DNA of 64,000 nt, taken from positions 85,608 through 149,607 of the forward strand of contig JAAYUC010000006.1 of the NCBI GenBank assembly GCA_012517865.1. The letters run 5' to 3'. The notes beneath the pieces were generated by a model, which did not search any database, had not been told where the DNA came from, and saw only the letters and a program-made list of their open reading frames with translations. Shown here one piece after another: positions 34,759 to 44,245 of the stretch (the first letter of the stretch is position 1; every line of letters begins with the position of its first letter). The translations under genes were made by a program, and so were the position numbers. The DNA comes from Chloroflexota bacterium (lineage in GTDB: Bacteria; Chloroflexota; Anaerolineae; Anaerolineales; Anaerolineaceae).

Positions 34759-35808
34759 CTATTTGACCGCTGCCAGGCTGGCTTTCAGCCTGGTCAGCGC
34801 GTCCACGGGGGTCGGGTCCACGCCGTAGTCCAGCGCGAGGTAATAAGAAACATAATCCCCAAATTGCAGTAGGCTCCACATTTGCGCCAGGCGGCTTTGG
34901 CCTCTGGCGTGCACGGCGTCCACACCGGTGCCAGCCATCATGAATGCCTGTTGGGTGGCAGTCAGGCGCAGCGCGTTGCGTGGGTGGTCCAGGCCGGAAC
35001 GCAGAAACAGCGCGGATGTCCGCTCAAGCAGGCTCTCCGGGAATTCCAGACCTGCCAGGGTGTTGTGGTTGGATTCAGGCAGTCCCTCGAAGACAGCCCA
35101 GGCCTTGGCCAGTTCGTTGATTTGCGTTTTCCAGCGCCGGGCGATAACTTCGAGCTCACCTGCAGCGAAGATGACCACGTTGCGATTGAGCAGCTGCCCT
35201 GCCAGGCGTTTGGCGGGGTTCACGCTCAGCTCCGCCGCCGCACTGAGCTGCTCCCTCCCCTCCCGCAGAACTGAAAAAGTTTCCTGGAGTTCACTTTCCT
35301 CCACGCGCGCCAGGCCCAGCCGGCATACCAGCGCCAGCAGCATGCCAAAAGAATAGGGAATGGCCGTGCGCGGCTGACCGGTGTGCTGAAAAACCCAGAC
35401 CGGCTGGCCCTTCCGCTCCGCGCGCTGCCGCAATTCCCCGCCGGTGCAAAGCGCCATCACCTGGCAGCCGCGTTCAAGCGCGGCGTCGAAGGAAGAAAGC
35501 GTTTCTTCGGTGTTGCCGGAATGCGACGAGCAGATTACCAGCGTGTTCTCGCCCTGCGCCCAACCCGGCAGACCATAATTGCGGTGGGAGAAAATGGGCA
35601 CCCGGCAGCTTTTCGCTAAATAAGCGCTCAGCAGGTCTCCCCCAATCGCGGAGCCGCCCATGCCCGAAATGACAATCTTCTCAATGCCGGCGAAGGGCAC
35701 CGGCTCCAGAGTGCAGCCGAGCTGCCAGGCGCGTTCCAGGTCATCCGCCAGCGCGTCAATATATCCGAGCATATTTTCGGGGTCCAGAGGGTCGGGTTGG
35801 GTCTGCAT
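34759..35808 (-). CDS. Bifunctional phosphoglucose/phosphomannose isomerase
   Basis: 349 residues with two SIS domains of the Pgi/Pmi family: KIVISGMGGSAIGGDLL, VICSSHSGNTEETLSSF and the C-terminal PESNHNTLAGLEFP, which includes the catalytic Glu/His region. It interconverts fructose 6-phosphate with glucose or mannose 6-phosphate, and could take the glucose 6-phosphate released by Amadori breakdown into glycolysis. I chose ATG 35808 (AGGAG 7 nt upstream) over the longer frame, which overlaps the preceding gene's stop region. Confidence 0.9.
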   Translation of the reverse strand: MQTQPDPLDPENMLGYIDALADDLERAWQLGCTLEPVPFAGIEKIVISGMGGSAIGGDLLSAYLAKSCRVPIFSHRNYGLPGWAQGENTLVICSSHSGNTEETLSSFDAALERGCQVMALCTGGELRQRAERKGQPVWVFQHTGQPRTAIPYSFGMLLALVCRLGLARVEESELQETFSVLREGREQLSAAAELSVNPAKRLAGQLLNRNVVIFAAGELEVIARRWKTQINELAKAWAVFEGLPESNHNTLAGLEFPESLLERTSALFLRSGLDHPRNALRLTATQQAFMMAGTGVDAVHARGQSRLAQMWSLLQFGDYVSYYLALDYGVDPTPVDALTRLKASLAAVK

Positions 35809-35848
35809 GCTGTTGCTCCTGATTTGGTAATCTGCCTGACCGGGCGCG

Positions 35849-36616
35849 TCAAAGTTTAACGGCAAGGTCAGCGATAAAGAGACTGGTGAATTTGCTCAAT
35901 CGGCAGCTGTCGTCCGTGTCTTCGTACAGCGCTTTAATGAGGAAACCGGCGCGGGTTTGTCCTCCCAGCTGACTTTCGAGGGTATGGCTGAACTGGTAGC
36001 CTTCGTCGATGCTGATGGTTTTGCCGGCTGCTTCCAGCAGCCTGCCGTTGTACGGCAGCGGAAATTTGCATGCCAGCGGCGTGCGGGCGTGCAGGTCCAT
36101 ATCCTCATCGGCAAACATGTACAGAATCGGATTTGTAAATCCGGTCATCAGCGCGCCGCCTTTCCGCAGCACGCGGTAAGATTCGCTCCACATGTTGGTC
36201 AGGTCTTCCACGTAACAATTGGACACCGGATTGATAATCCAGTCAAAGCTCTCATCCTCGAATGGAAAGGGTTTGGTCATATCTCCCTTTACCAGGTCAA
36301 TCTGATACCCTTCCCGTTCCGCCACGCTCTGCTCGGCGGCCAGCTGCCGGCGGGAGTTATCCATAATGGTAACCTCGTAGCCGCGCGCTGAGAGCAGCGC
36401 GCCCTGCTGTCCGCCGCCGCTGGCAAGCCCAAGCACTTTTTTGCCCAGACCGCTGTACCATTCCTGCGGAACCGGCTTCTGCGGGGTCAGGTAAATGACC
36501 AGTTCTCCGTTTTGCGCTTTCACAAAGTCTTCATGCGTGACCGGTATTGTCCAGGTATTGCCGGCCTCGCTCCATTTATCCCACATGAGGGCGTTGAAAT
36601 CCACGTAATCAGTCAC
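35849..36616 (-). CDS. SAM-dependent class I methyltransferase
   Basis: 255 residues. SAM-binding motif VLGLASGGGQQGALLSARG, acidic MDNS at strand 2, GDMTKPFPFEDESFDWII and LRKGGALMTGF. Such proteins methylate small molecules; the substrate is unknown. The start is GTG at 36616, with GAGGAGG 8 nt ahead. It lies between the NBR1-type lipoprotein and the isomerase, all in one direction. Confidence 0.82.
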   Translation of the reverse strand: MTDYVDFNALMWDKWSEAGNTWTIPVTHEDFVKAQNGELVIYLTPQKPVPQEWYSGLGKKVLGLASGGGQQGALLSARGYEVTIMDNSRRQLAAEQSVAEREGYQIDLVKGDMTKPFPFEDESFDWIINPVSNCYVEDLTNMWSESYRVLRKGGALMTGFTNPILYMFADEDMDLHARTPLACKFPLPYNGRLLEAAGKTISIDEGYQFSHTLESQLGGQTRAGFLIKALYEDTDDSCRLSKFTSLFIADLAVKL

Positions 36617-36634
36617 AGATTCATCCTCCTCAAA

Positions 36635-37351
36635 TCAGGGTGTGGGGCTGGGCGTCTCAGTCTCGGTGGGGGTCGGCGTGGGTGTCTCGGTGTATCTCTC
36701 CACCACCTGAATGCGTGCCCAGAATGGAGCATCCCCGTTGGGGCCCAGACCGAACAGTTCCCCGCCCGGCGCCATCAACATCCAGTTGCTTTGATAAAAG
36801 CCAGGTTCAAATGGCGCGAACATTTCCACACTCAGTTCCACAACCGCGCCCGGCAGAATTTCCGCCGGCAGGAATTGCGATTGGATTGCCCCCATGGGGT
36901 TTCCTGAGAAGAAAACCAGCGAGTACAGGCGGGTCCACTTGCAGGCTCCATTGTTTACCAGCCGCCAGGTTTTGACAAAACGCTGCCCTGGCTGCATCGG
37001 GCTTTCATCGGGAATACTGACGTCAAAAGGCACGCCGGCCGCCGCGCGGTTGCATTCGGGGTTTTCCGTGGGGGTGCCCTGCGGAGTGGCGCTGCGCGCG
37101 ATGGTCGGGATTTGTGTTGGCGCGGGGGTCGCGGTCGCGCTTGGGGCGGGGGTCGGCGTGGCGTTTTGGAAGGCTTGCAAAGTGAGCTGAAAAAGCTGCG
37201 TGGCCACAGCCGCGTCCGTGAGCGCCTGAGCCTGCGCCGGAGGAAGCGAGGTTGGTTCCGCGGGGGCAGGCGCGCAGCCGGTAAACAGCAAGGCCGCTGC
37301 CGCCAGCGCCAGCAGAAAACGGGCGAATTGGTTCCTGGTACAACGTATCAT
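36635..37351 (-). CDS. Lipoprotein with NBR1-type Ig-like domain
   Basis: 238 residues. Signal peptide with lipobox LFTGC, then a Thr/Pro-rich linker (TPTPAPSATATPAPTQ) and an NBR1-Ig-like domain (PFDVSIPDESPMQPGQRF, KTWRLVNNGACKW, WMLMAPGG ELFG), ending in another TPTPT tail. The domain is named from autophagy receptor NBR1 and is common in secreted Chloroflexota proteins, where its ligand is unknown. Confidence 0.85.
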   Translation of the reverse strand: MIRCTRNQFARFLLALAAAALLFTGCAPAPAEPTSLPPAQAQALTDAAVATQLFQLTLQAFQNATPTPAPSATATPAPTQIPTIARSATPQGTPTENPECNRAAAGVPFDVSIPDESPMQPGQRFVKTWRLVNNGACKWTRLYSLVFFSGNPMGAIQSQFLPAEILPGAVVELSVEMFAPFEPGFYQSNWMLMAPGGELFGLGPNGDAPFWARIQVVERYTETPTPTPTETETPSPTP

Positions 37352-37634
37352 CCCGGCGTAATTTTACTCCACTTCGCCGGATCGGCTTTCCCCGCGTGTT
37401 CTGGTTTAGGCCGCGCGTGTGCCCACCCGGAAAGCCAAAACACCGGCCAGTTTTCCTCGCCGCGCTTTGCCGCCCAGGGCGCCCCCTCCTGTGAATACGC
37501 GGCCCTAGCGCGCTCATTCATTTCGCCGCGCGGCCGAGGTACCTCTGCCGGCGCGCTTCTGATACGGCGCGTCCAATATTGCGCTGGCAATCAGGGCAAA
37601 CAAAGCCTTCCATAGAGCTCGCCGCGTGCTTGCC
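37352..37634. other. Intergenic stretch before the large membrane protein
   Basis: GC-rich gap with only short frames on both strands, none with recognisable features. The promoter of the downstream gene lies at its right edge. Confidence 0.4.
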
Positions 37635-37663
37635 TTGCCTCAACAAATGGAGTAAAGTATAGT
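37635..37663 (+). promoter_or_regulatory. Promoter of the TIGR03663-like gene
   Basis: TTGCCT (37635-37640) and TATAGT (37658-37663) with a 17-bp spacer, 37 nt before the ATG. Confidence 0.6.
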
Positions 37664-37700
37664 TTCATACAGAGATGTTCCTAAGATCGGAGAACCTTTT

Positions 37701-40700
37701 ATGACCCTGGAAACGGCTGCCGCGACTTCATCCAAACCTGTCGAACGCTGGCTGGACAAACCCGTTGTGCCCTGGTGGCCGGCATTGACCATCGAAAAAC
37801 TGCTGATTGTCCTATTGATTGGCGCGGTCATCCTCACGCGCTTCTATGATTTAGGCGCGCGCACCATGTCTCACGACGAAGTCAATCATGTTGTGCCTTC
37901 CTACTCCATCGAGACCTATGTATATGACCCGGTGACGCACGGACCCTTTCAGTTCCACGCGCTGGCGCTTTCGTATTTCCTGTTTGGCGATTCAGATTTC
38001 AGCGCGCGGGTGCCTGCCGCGCTATTTGGCGTCGCGGTGGTTATCTTCACCATTTTTGCCTGGCGCCGCTATCTGGGCAGGGTTGGTGCGCTTATCAGCG
38101 CCTTCCTGTTCGTAATTTCTCCCTATATTTTGTTTTACAGCAGGTACACCCGCAACGAAATCTTTATTGTCTTCTGGGGATTGGTACTTCTGTGGCTTTT
38201 CCTGCGCTATCTGGAAGGCGGGGAGAGCAAGTTTCTGCTCTGGATAACATTTATCACCGCCATGCACTACGCGGACAAAGCCACCTCCTACATTTTCAGC
38301 GCCGAAGCGCTTATCTTCCTGGCGGTGTTATTTATCATCGAGTCGCTGCGCAAACCCTGGCGCGAACGCCAATACCGCGCGAACTTTCTGATTATGATGC
38401 TGGTCGCGCTGCTGGCGCTGTTGGCCGGCGCGGTTTTGTTCCTGCTGACCAGAGGCAGCACAGCCGGTAGCCGGCTGCTGCCTTTCGCTGTTGTTGGCGC
38501 GGTGCTGCTGGCCGCCGTGGTGTTCATGATTATCTGGCTGGTGCGCGGGCTCGGCTGGAAGGAAATCCGCGCTTCGCGCAGTTTCGATTTGGTGGTTTTG
38601 CAGCTCCTGCTCATTCTGCCGCTTCTCACCGCGCTGCCTGTGAAGCTGTTGGGTTTTGACCCGCTGGATTACTCGCAGGCAGGTATTGTGCGCTCCGTGG
38701 CGGTCTTTTTTGTGCTCAGCCTGGCCGCCGTGCTGTTTGGCCTGATGTGGAACCGAAAGGTGTGGCTGCGCGCGCTGGTGATTTTCTGGAGCGTCTTCAT
38801 CGTCTTTTACACCACTTTCTTCACGCACGGCGAGGGTTTTTTCAAAGGTCTGGTGGCCGCCCTGGGTTACTGGATGTCGCAGCAGTCGGTCCAGCGCGGT
38901 ACGCAGCCCCTGTATTACTACGCTTTTGTGCAGATTCCCGTTTATGAATTCCTGCCGGCGCTTGGAATGCTGCTGACGCTGGCGATTGCCTCCCTGCGCG
39001 GGCTGTTCACATCCCGACCAGGCTTCCCATTCCAGCGGCCGGTGAATACTGAGGCTCTCTCTCAGCCCGAAGCCTCCTTTCCAGAACCTGAATTACCTGC
39101 CGCTGCGCTGGAAATAAACTTTGATACTGACGCCGCGCCGCTTTTCAGCCAGCGCAGCGATGCCGAAGCTTCGGTGGATGGGATACTTGCCATCGCCCAT
39201 ACGGAAGACAGCCGCCCCGGCGAATCTGAAACGCCCGCCTCTCGCCCCGCCTGGCACGAGCGTTTATTCAGTCTGCCGCCTGCCTCCCGCGGCACCGCGG
39301 CCTGGCTGCCGACGGCCGCGCTGCTCATCTACTGGTCGTTGATGAGCCTGTTGGCGTTTTCGTATGCGGGCGAGCGCATGCCCTGGCTGACCACACACAT
39401 TACCATGCCCATGATATTGGCCAGCGGTTGGGGCCTGGGATACCTGGTTGAAAAGACCGATTGGGACGCGGTCCACCGTGGAAAAGGGTGGCTGGCCGCG
39501 CTGCTGAGCCTGGTTTTCCTGTTCGCGATCAGCAGCCTGGCAGGCGCGCTGCTCGCGCCTGTACGGCCTTTCGCCGGCAAAGACCTGGCGCAGTTGCAGG
39601 CAACCAGCACCTTCTTGCTGGCCGCGCTGGGGTCTGCCGCCAGCCTGGCAGGCCTGGTCTTCATATTGAGGGATTGGCATCCGCGCACATTCCTGAAAAC
39701 GCTGCTGCTGCTCTGCTTTGGGGTGATGGCGGTGTTTACTTTCCGGGCAGCCTACCGGGCCGCCTATATCAATTACGACAACGCCAAGGAATACCTGGTC
39801 TACGCGCACTCCACCCGCGATATGAAAGATGTTCTGGAACAGGTGGAGACCATTTCCAAACGGCTTTATGGAGACAAATCCATCGCCGTCGCGTACGACA
39901 ACGACTCGCTCTATCCTTTCTGGTGGTACCTGCGCGACTATCCGAATAAAGTCTGGTTCGGCGATAACATCACCAAGGATTTGCGCAATTCGCCGGTAAT
40001 TCTGGTGGGCAGTGCCAATTTCGCGAAAATTGAGCCGCTCGTGCGCGACGACTACATCATGTATGAATACAAGCGCATGTGGTGGCCGATGGAAGGATAC
40101 CGCAACCAATCCTTCGCTTCGGTCTGGCAAATGCTCAAAAATCCAGCCCTGCGCGCGGGGCTGTGGGATATCTGGTTCAACCGCGACTACACTCAATACG
40201 CCGCGGCAACTGGCGACGGCAGCCTGACCCTGGCGACCTGGTCGCCTTCGGACCTGCTGCGCATGTACATCCGCAAGGACGTCGCTTCGCAAATCTGGGA
40301 ATACGGCGTTGAACCAACCCCCGCAGAGCCAAAGATAGACCCTTACGCCGGCAACACAATCAGTCTGGACCCGGTAAAAGTCATCAATGTGGCAGGGACA
40401 CAAACCTTCTCCGCTCCGCGCGGCCTGGCGCTCGCACCGGACGGCAGCCTGTTCGTAGCGGATTCCCGCAACCACCGCGTCGTACATCTGGACCCGAACG
40501 GCCTGTATCTGAACTCCTGGGGAGGATACGCCAACGTCCTGGAAGGCCCCGCGCCTGAGGGGCTGCTCAACGAACCCTGGGGCGTGGCGGTCGGGCCGGA
40601 CGGGCTGGTTTATGTGACCGATACCTGGAATCACCGCGTGCAGGTATTCTCGCCAGAAGGCAGGTTCCTGCGCATGTGGAGCGAATTTTTGGTGGATGGG

Positions 40701-41252
40701 GTGCTGGATTCTTTTTGGGGCCCGCGCGGAATCGCTGTGGACTCTCAAAACCGCGTGTATGTGACCGATACCGGCAAGCAGCGCGTGGTGGTTTTTGACA
40801 ACCTGGGGAACTACATCACCCAATTTGGCAGCCGGGGTATGGTTGTCGGCCAATTGGATGAACCGGTCGGCATCGCGGTGGATGCCGAAGGGAAAGTGTA
40901 CGTGGCCGATACCTGGAACAACCGTGTGCAGGTCTTCTCCCCGAATGAGGACGGCACCATCTTTACGAGCGTGCTCACCTGGGACGTGGATGCCTGGACC
41001 ACCGACTCCTTGGATAACAAACCCTTCCTGGCCTTAGGTCCGGATAATCAAGTTTTCATTACCGACCCCGACCTGGGGCGGGTCATCCGCTTTGATAGCC
41101 AGGGCGCGTTCCTGCAGCTTTGGGGCGGATACCAGAACAACTTCCTGATGGGCATCGTGAGCGGCGTCGCCGTCTCGCAGGATGGCAATGTTTGGGTCAG
41201 CGATGCGCTGAACAACACGCTGCTGCAGTTCGCGCCGCCTGCTATTCCATAA
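37701..41252 (+). CDS. TIGR03663-family (Agl23-like) membrane protein with C-terminal NHL propeller
   Basis: 1183 residues. The first ~570 residues hold many transmembrane helices with the GT-C/ArnT-like start TRFYDLGARTMSHDEVNHV, SARVPAALFG and FYSRYTRNEIF, typical of the TIGR03663 family that includes archaeal Agl23. A further hydrophobic set lies at about 535-690, separated from the first by a ~100-residue acidic soluble linker (around 440-530). From about 896 to the end are five NHL repeats (GLALAPDGSLFVADSRNHRV, GVAVGPDGLVYVTDTWNHRV), an extracellular beta-propeller. Likely works in surface glycan or lipid-linked sugar handling. GGAG precedes the ATG. Confidence 0.82.
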   Translation: MTLETAAATSSKPVERWLDKPVVPWWPALTIEKLLIVLLIGAVILTRFYDLGARTMSHDEVNHVVPSYSIETYVYDPVTHGPFQFHALALSYFLFGDSDFSARVPAALFGVAVVIFTIFAWRRYLGRVGALISAFLFVISPYILFYSRYTRNEIFIVFWGLVLLWLFLRYLEGGESKFLLWITFITAMHYADKATSYIFSAEALIFLAVLFIIESLRKPWRERQYRANFLIMMLVALLALLAGAVLFLLTRGSTAGSRLLPFAVVGAVLLAAVVFMIIWLVRGLGWKEIRASRSFDLVVLQLLLILPLLTALPVKLLGFDPLDYSQAGIVRSVAVFFVLSLAAVLFGLMWNRKVWLRALVIFWSVFIVFYTTFFTHGEGFFKGLVAALGYWMSQQSVQRGTQPLYYYAFVQIPVYEFLPALGMLLTLAIASLRGLFTSRPGFPFQRPVNTEALSQPEASFPEPELPAAALEINFDTDAAPLFSQRSDAEASVDGILAIAHTEDSRPGESETPASRPAWHERLFSLPPASRGTAAWLPTAALLIYWSLMSLLAFSYAGERMPWLTTHITMPMILASGWGLGYLVEKTDWDAVHRGKGWLAALLSLVFLFAISSLAGALLAPVRPFAGKDLAQLQATSTFLLAALGSAASLAGLVFILRDWHPRTFLKTLLLLCFGVMAVFTFRAAYRAAYINYDNAKEYLVYAHSTRDMKDVLEQVETISKRLYGDKSIAVAYDNDSLYPFWWYLRDYPNKVWFGDNITKDLRNSPVILVGSANFAKIEPLVRDDYIMYEYKRMWWPMEGYRNQSFASVWQMLKNPALRAGLWDIWFNRDYTQYAAATGDGSLTLATWSPSDLLRMYIRKDVASQIWEYGVEPTPAEPKIDPYAGNTISLDPVKVINVAGTQTFSAPRGLALAPDGSLFVADSRNHRVVHLDPNGLYLNSWGGYANVLEGPAPEGLLNEPWGVAVGPDGLVYVTDTWNHRVQVFSPEGRFLRMWSEFLVDGVLDSFWGPRGIAVDSQNRVYVTDTGKQRVVVFDNLGNYITQFGSRGMVVGQLDEPVGIAVDAEGKVYVADTWNNRVQVFSPNEDGTIFTSVLTWDVDAWTTDSLDNKPFLALGPDNQVFITDPDLGRVIRFDSQGAFLQLWGGYQNNFLMGIVSGVAVSQDGNVWVSDALNNTLLQFAPPAIP

Positions 41253-41267
41253 CTGAGCATGGATTAC

Positions 41268-41304
41268 AAAAAAACAACCCCTGGAATTCAGGGGTTGTTT
41301 TTTC
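41268..41304. terminator. Bidirectional intrinsic terminator
   Basis: CAACCCCTG (41275-41283) pairs with CAGGGGTTG (41289-41297), flanked by A6 on the left and T6 on the right, so it can end the large plus-strand gene and the infC-rpmI-rplT operon from the other side. Confidence 0.92.
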
Positions 41305-41316
41305 GGTTAGTGATAT

Positions 41317-41670
41317 TTACGCCTTAGAGGTAGCCTTGCTTACGACTTGCGAGAAAGCTTTCGGATCCCGTACGGCCAGGTCAGCCAGAACCTTGCGATT
41401 CAAGATGATTTCAGAATTGCGGAGCGCGCTGATCAGACGGCTGTATGTGATGCCGTTCTGACGGGCAGCCGCGTTGATGCGCACAATCCAGAGCCTGCGC
41501 AGGTCGCGTTTGCGATTACGGCGGTCGTTATAGGCGTACCATTGGCTCTTCATGTAAGCTTCATTGGCGCGCTTAAACAGATGATTTCGGGTTCCTCGAT
41601 AACCGCTGTTGTGGGCTATCCGACGCTGGTGGCGTCGGCGGCGGTATGGTCCACTCTTTACTCTTGCCAT
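41317..41670 (-). CDS. rplT: 50S ribosomal protein L20
   Basis: 117 residues of a textbook L20: MARVKSG start, RRRHQRRI, GYRGTRNHLFKRANEA, RRLWIVRINAAAR and the globular C-terminus. It helps assemble 23S rRNA and in many bacteria represses its own operon. GGAG lies 8 nt before the ATG. Last gene of infC-rpmI-rplT. Confidence 0.98.
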   Translation of the reverse strand: MARVKSGPYRRRRHQRRIAHNSGYRGTRNHLFKRANEAYMKSQWYAYNDRRNRKRDLRRLWIVRINAAARQNGITYSRLISALRNSEIILNRKVLADLAVRDPKAFSQVVSKATSKA

Positions 41671-41759
41671 TTTATTATCTCCTTTGCGGTCCCCTGGGCG
41701 TCAGATTTTCATCCAGTTGCGCACACCCAGCAGCCGCGCTAAAACGAATCGACAGGACC

Positions 41760-41996
41760 TTAGTCCTTTTTGCTCATGTAGGGCGCCAAACGCTTGATGT
41801 GCTTGACGAGACCGCTGGATTTGACAGCGATTGTCTCGGCGAGCAGCGCTTTCGTACGCTTGGAGGTATTGCGGCGCAGGTGACCTTTACCAATCTTGGT
41901 GCGGACAACAACACCGGTACCGGTGGTACGGAAGCGTTTTGACGTAGCCTTATGAGTCTTCAACTTGTACTTACCACTACTTTGTTTTCTAGGCAC
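41760..41996 (-). CDS. rpmI: 50S ribosomal protein L35
   Basis: 78 residues containing the L35 core KLKTHKATSKRFRTTGTG and the C-terminal region KRLAPYM. I place the start at GTG 41996, giving MPRKQSSG, because GAGGAG is 7 nt upstream; an in-frame TTG six bases earlier is almost on the ribosome site. Somewhat longer than the usual 64-66 residues. Confidence 0.95.
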   Translation of the reverse strand: MPRKQSSGKYKLKTHKATSKRFRTTGTGVVVRTKIGKGHLRRNTSKRTKALLAETIAVKSSGLVKHIKRLAPYMSKKD

Positions 41997-42097
41997 GTTC
42001 AAACTCCTCTAAGAAAATCCAACGGCTGTGAACCGACCGCAGCCGTTGGTGTTAATACCGACTGATTATTATAACAGATTAATGAAGAGTCAAGCAA

Positions 42098-42613
42098 CTA
42101 TTTTTTCGGCGTGAGCAGCATGAACATCGTACGGCCTTCCATGTTCGGAGCCTGTTCAATTTCGCTCACATCCTTCAGGTCTTCTGCGATTTCGCGCAGA
42201 TCTTCCAGCGCCAGCTCAGGGTAGGTAATTTCACGCCCTCTAAAGCGGATGGTCACGCGTACTTTCATGCCGTGCTGCAGCCAACCCCGCGCGTCATCGA
42301 CCTTAAAGCTGCGGTGATGGTCGCCTGTTTTTGGGCGCAAACGGATCTCTTTGACCTCAATCTTGGTCTGAGCTTTGCGGGCTTCGCGTTCCTTCTTTTC
42401 TTTGTCGTAGAGGAACTTACTGAAATTCATGATCCGGCAGACAGGCGGATCAGCATTTGGAGCGACTTCTACCAGGTCCAGACCGGCGGCATCTGCCCTG
42501 CGGAGTGCTTCGCTGGTGGGGACGATGCCGGCGTTTTCGCCGTTTTCATCGACCAGGCGGACTCTTTCTACTCTGATGCGTTCATTAACTCTGTATTCTT
42601 GTTTACTACTAAT
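42098..42613 (-). CDS. infC: Translation initiation factor IF-3 (AUU start)
   Basis: 171 residues: N-domain SSKQEYRVNERIRVERVRLVD (residues 2-22, in two parts), linker rich in Lys/Arg/Glu, C-domain EIRLRPKTGDHH and FRGREI. The start is almost certainly ATT at 42613. AAGGAG (42627-42622) sits 8 nt before it and the product then begins exactly where IF-3 proteins do. The longer frame back to an upstream ATG reads through the ribosome-binding site. An AUU start lets IF-3 repress its own synthesis, as known in E. coli. Confidence 0.93.
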   Translation of the reverse strand: MSSKQEYRVNERIRVERVRLVDENGENAGIVPTSEALRRADAAGLDLVEVAPNADPPVCRIMNFSKFLYDKEKKEREARKAQTKIEVKEIRLRPKTGDHHRSFKVDDARGWLQHGMKVRVTIRFRGREITYPELALEDLREIAEDLKDVSEIEQAPNMEGRTMFMLLTPKK

Positions 42614-42676
42614 CTTCTCTTCTCCTTGGTAGCACTTAACAAATAACATATCACCGGGTGGTATGTTCAACGTGTA

Positions 42677-42706
42677 ATATTACCATAGAGGCATAGAAAA
42701 CGTCAA
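42677..42706 (-). promoter_or_regulatory. Promoter of infC-rpmI-rplT
   Basis: Minus-strand TTGACG (42706-42701) and TAATAT (42682-42677) with an 18-bp spacer, giving a leader of about 55-60 nt before the ATT start. Too short for an elaborate L20-type leader. Confidence 0.65.
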
Positions 42707-42920
42707 CAGAACCAATGTCGTTCAGCCTTACCGGTGTAAACTCAGCTTCTTCTTGCACAAAAACAGAGTCAGCTGCAGAACCAGATGCCGTGATAGGGAA
42801 TTTACGCATGGATTTCTTTATTTACAGCGCATTCTGCGGTAATATCCATGTGCGCAAGCTAAACAAGCAAACCCACACAAATTTTCTTGCAAAGCAAAAC
42901 CACCCCACCGGAGGAATATC

Positions 42921-44150
42921 ATGACTTTTGAACAGAACCTGGAAAATTACGCCGACCTGATTGTAAACATCGGCCTGAGCCTTAAACCCGATGATAAACT
43001 GATCATCTATCTGAACGAACACAGCCTGCCCCTGGCCCGCCTCGTTTCCAAAAAAGCTTTTCAGAACGGCGTTGTTGACGTCCGCCTGGAGTTTAGCGAT
43101 GATACGATGGTGCTGGACCGTTTTCTCTACGCTCCCGATAAAAGCATGGAGTTTTTCCCCGCCTACCGTGTGGAATACTACGAAAACTTGCTCAAAGACG
43201 GCTACAACCGCCTCTCTTTGCTTGCTGAGGACCCCGACCTGCTCAAACCTGTCGAACCGGCGCGCATTGCCGTCTGGCAGCGCACCGCTGGCAAAGCCAT
43301 GAAACCGCTGCAGAAATACACCATGGAAAACAAGGTCAAATGGTGCGTGGTCGGCGCCGCCTGCCCCGCCTGGGCAAAAGCGGCCTTCCCCGGACTTCCG
43401 GAGGAAGAAGGCATGCGCAAGCTTTGGGATAATATCTTCGCTGCCACCCGCGCCGACCTGGACGACCCGGTGCAGGCCTGGAAAGCGCACGACGCGGCTC
43501 TGAAGGCCCGCAAAAACTTCCTGAATGAAGCCCGCTTCGACTATGTCCGGTATGAGGGCCCCGGCACAGACCTGAAAGTGCATCTGGTGCCAGACCATAT
43601 CTGGGAAGGCGGTTCCTCCCGCAGTGAAGCTGGAGAAATCTTTATGCCGAACATTCCTACCGAAGAAATTTTCTCCATGCCCCATGCCGACCGCGTGGAC
43701 GGCACGCTGCGCGCCACCATGCCCCTCAGTGTGCGCGGCCAGGTGGTGGATGATTTCCATTTCACCTTCAAAGACGGCCGGGTGGTGGATTTTGACGCGG
43801 GAACCGGCAAACAAATTCTCACCGACCTGCTGGATATGGATGAAGGCGCGAAACGGCTCGGCGAAATCGCGCTGGTGGCTGCCAACTCCCCCATCAGCAA
43901 CACCGGCATCCTGTTCAAGAACACGCTATTCGACGAAAACGCCTCCTGCCACTTTGCGTTGGGCGCTGCCTACAGCGAGAACCTGAAAGGCGCGACAGAG
44001 CGCTCAGACGAAGAAAACCGGAAGCTGGGCATGAATGACTCGCTCATCCACGTGGACTTTATGGTCGGCGGGCGGGACGTAACCGTGACCGGTGTGAAAT
44101 CAGACAGCAGCGAAGTGGTGCTGCTGAAGGACGGAGAGTGGCAGATTTAA
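42921..44150 (+). CDS. M29-family aminopeptidase
   Basis: 409 residues of the AmpS/aminopeptidase T family. Metal-ligand regions EGPGTDLKVHLV (start of the catalytic domain), the Glu of NIPTEEIF, HADRVDGTLRA, the ALVAANSPISNTGILF segment, and the His/Asp positions in HFALGAAY and SLIHVDFMVGG are all present. Releases N-terminal amino acids from peptides in the cytoplasm. CGGAGG stands 7 nt before the ATG. A hairpin terminator follows. Confidence 0.93.
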   Translation: MTFEQNLENYADLIVNIGLSLKPDDKLIIYLNEHSLPLARLVSKKAFQNGVVDVRLEFSDDTMVLDRFLYAPDKSMEFFPAYRVEYYENLLKDGYNRLSLLAEDPDLLKPVEPARIAVWQRTAGKAMKPLQKYTMENKVKWCVVGAACPAWAKAAFPGLPEEEGMRKLWDNIFAATRADLDDPVQAWKAHDAALKARKNFLNEARFDYVRYEGPGTDLKVHLVPDHIWEGGSSRSEAGEIFMPNIPTEEIFSMPHADRVDGTLRATMPLSVRGQVVDDFHFTFKDGRVVDFDAGTGKQILTDLLDMDEGAKRLGEIALVAANSPISNTGILFKNTLFDENASCHFALGAAYSENLKGATERSDEENRKLGMNDSLIHVDFMVGGRDVTVTGVKSDSSEVVLLKDGEWQI

Positions 44151-44212
44151 TCTGAATTCCCGCACCATCACACACGTGCGTGCTCCGTTATTGCAGAACG
44201 CCTGAATATGCT

Positions 44213-44245
44213 CAGCCGCTGGCCCTCTGACCAGCGGCTGTTTTT
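44213..44245 (+). terminator. Intrinsic terminator after the aminopeptidase
   Basis: CAGCCGCTGG (44213-44222) pairs with CCAGCGGCTG (44231-44240), followed by TTTTT. The remaining 44246-44450 shows no gene. Confidence 0.92.

Noticed and set aside
39264..40853. 529-codon open frame on the minus strand
   Set aside because: It lies fully opposite the TIGR03663-NHL gene, has no recognisable domain and no ribosome-binding site. It is a by-product of high GC coding on the other strand.
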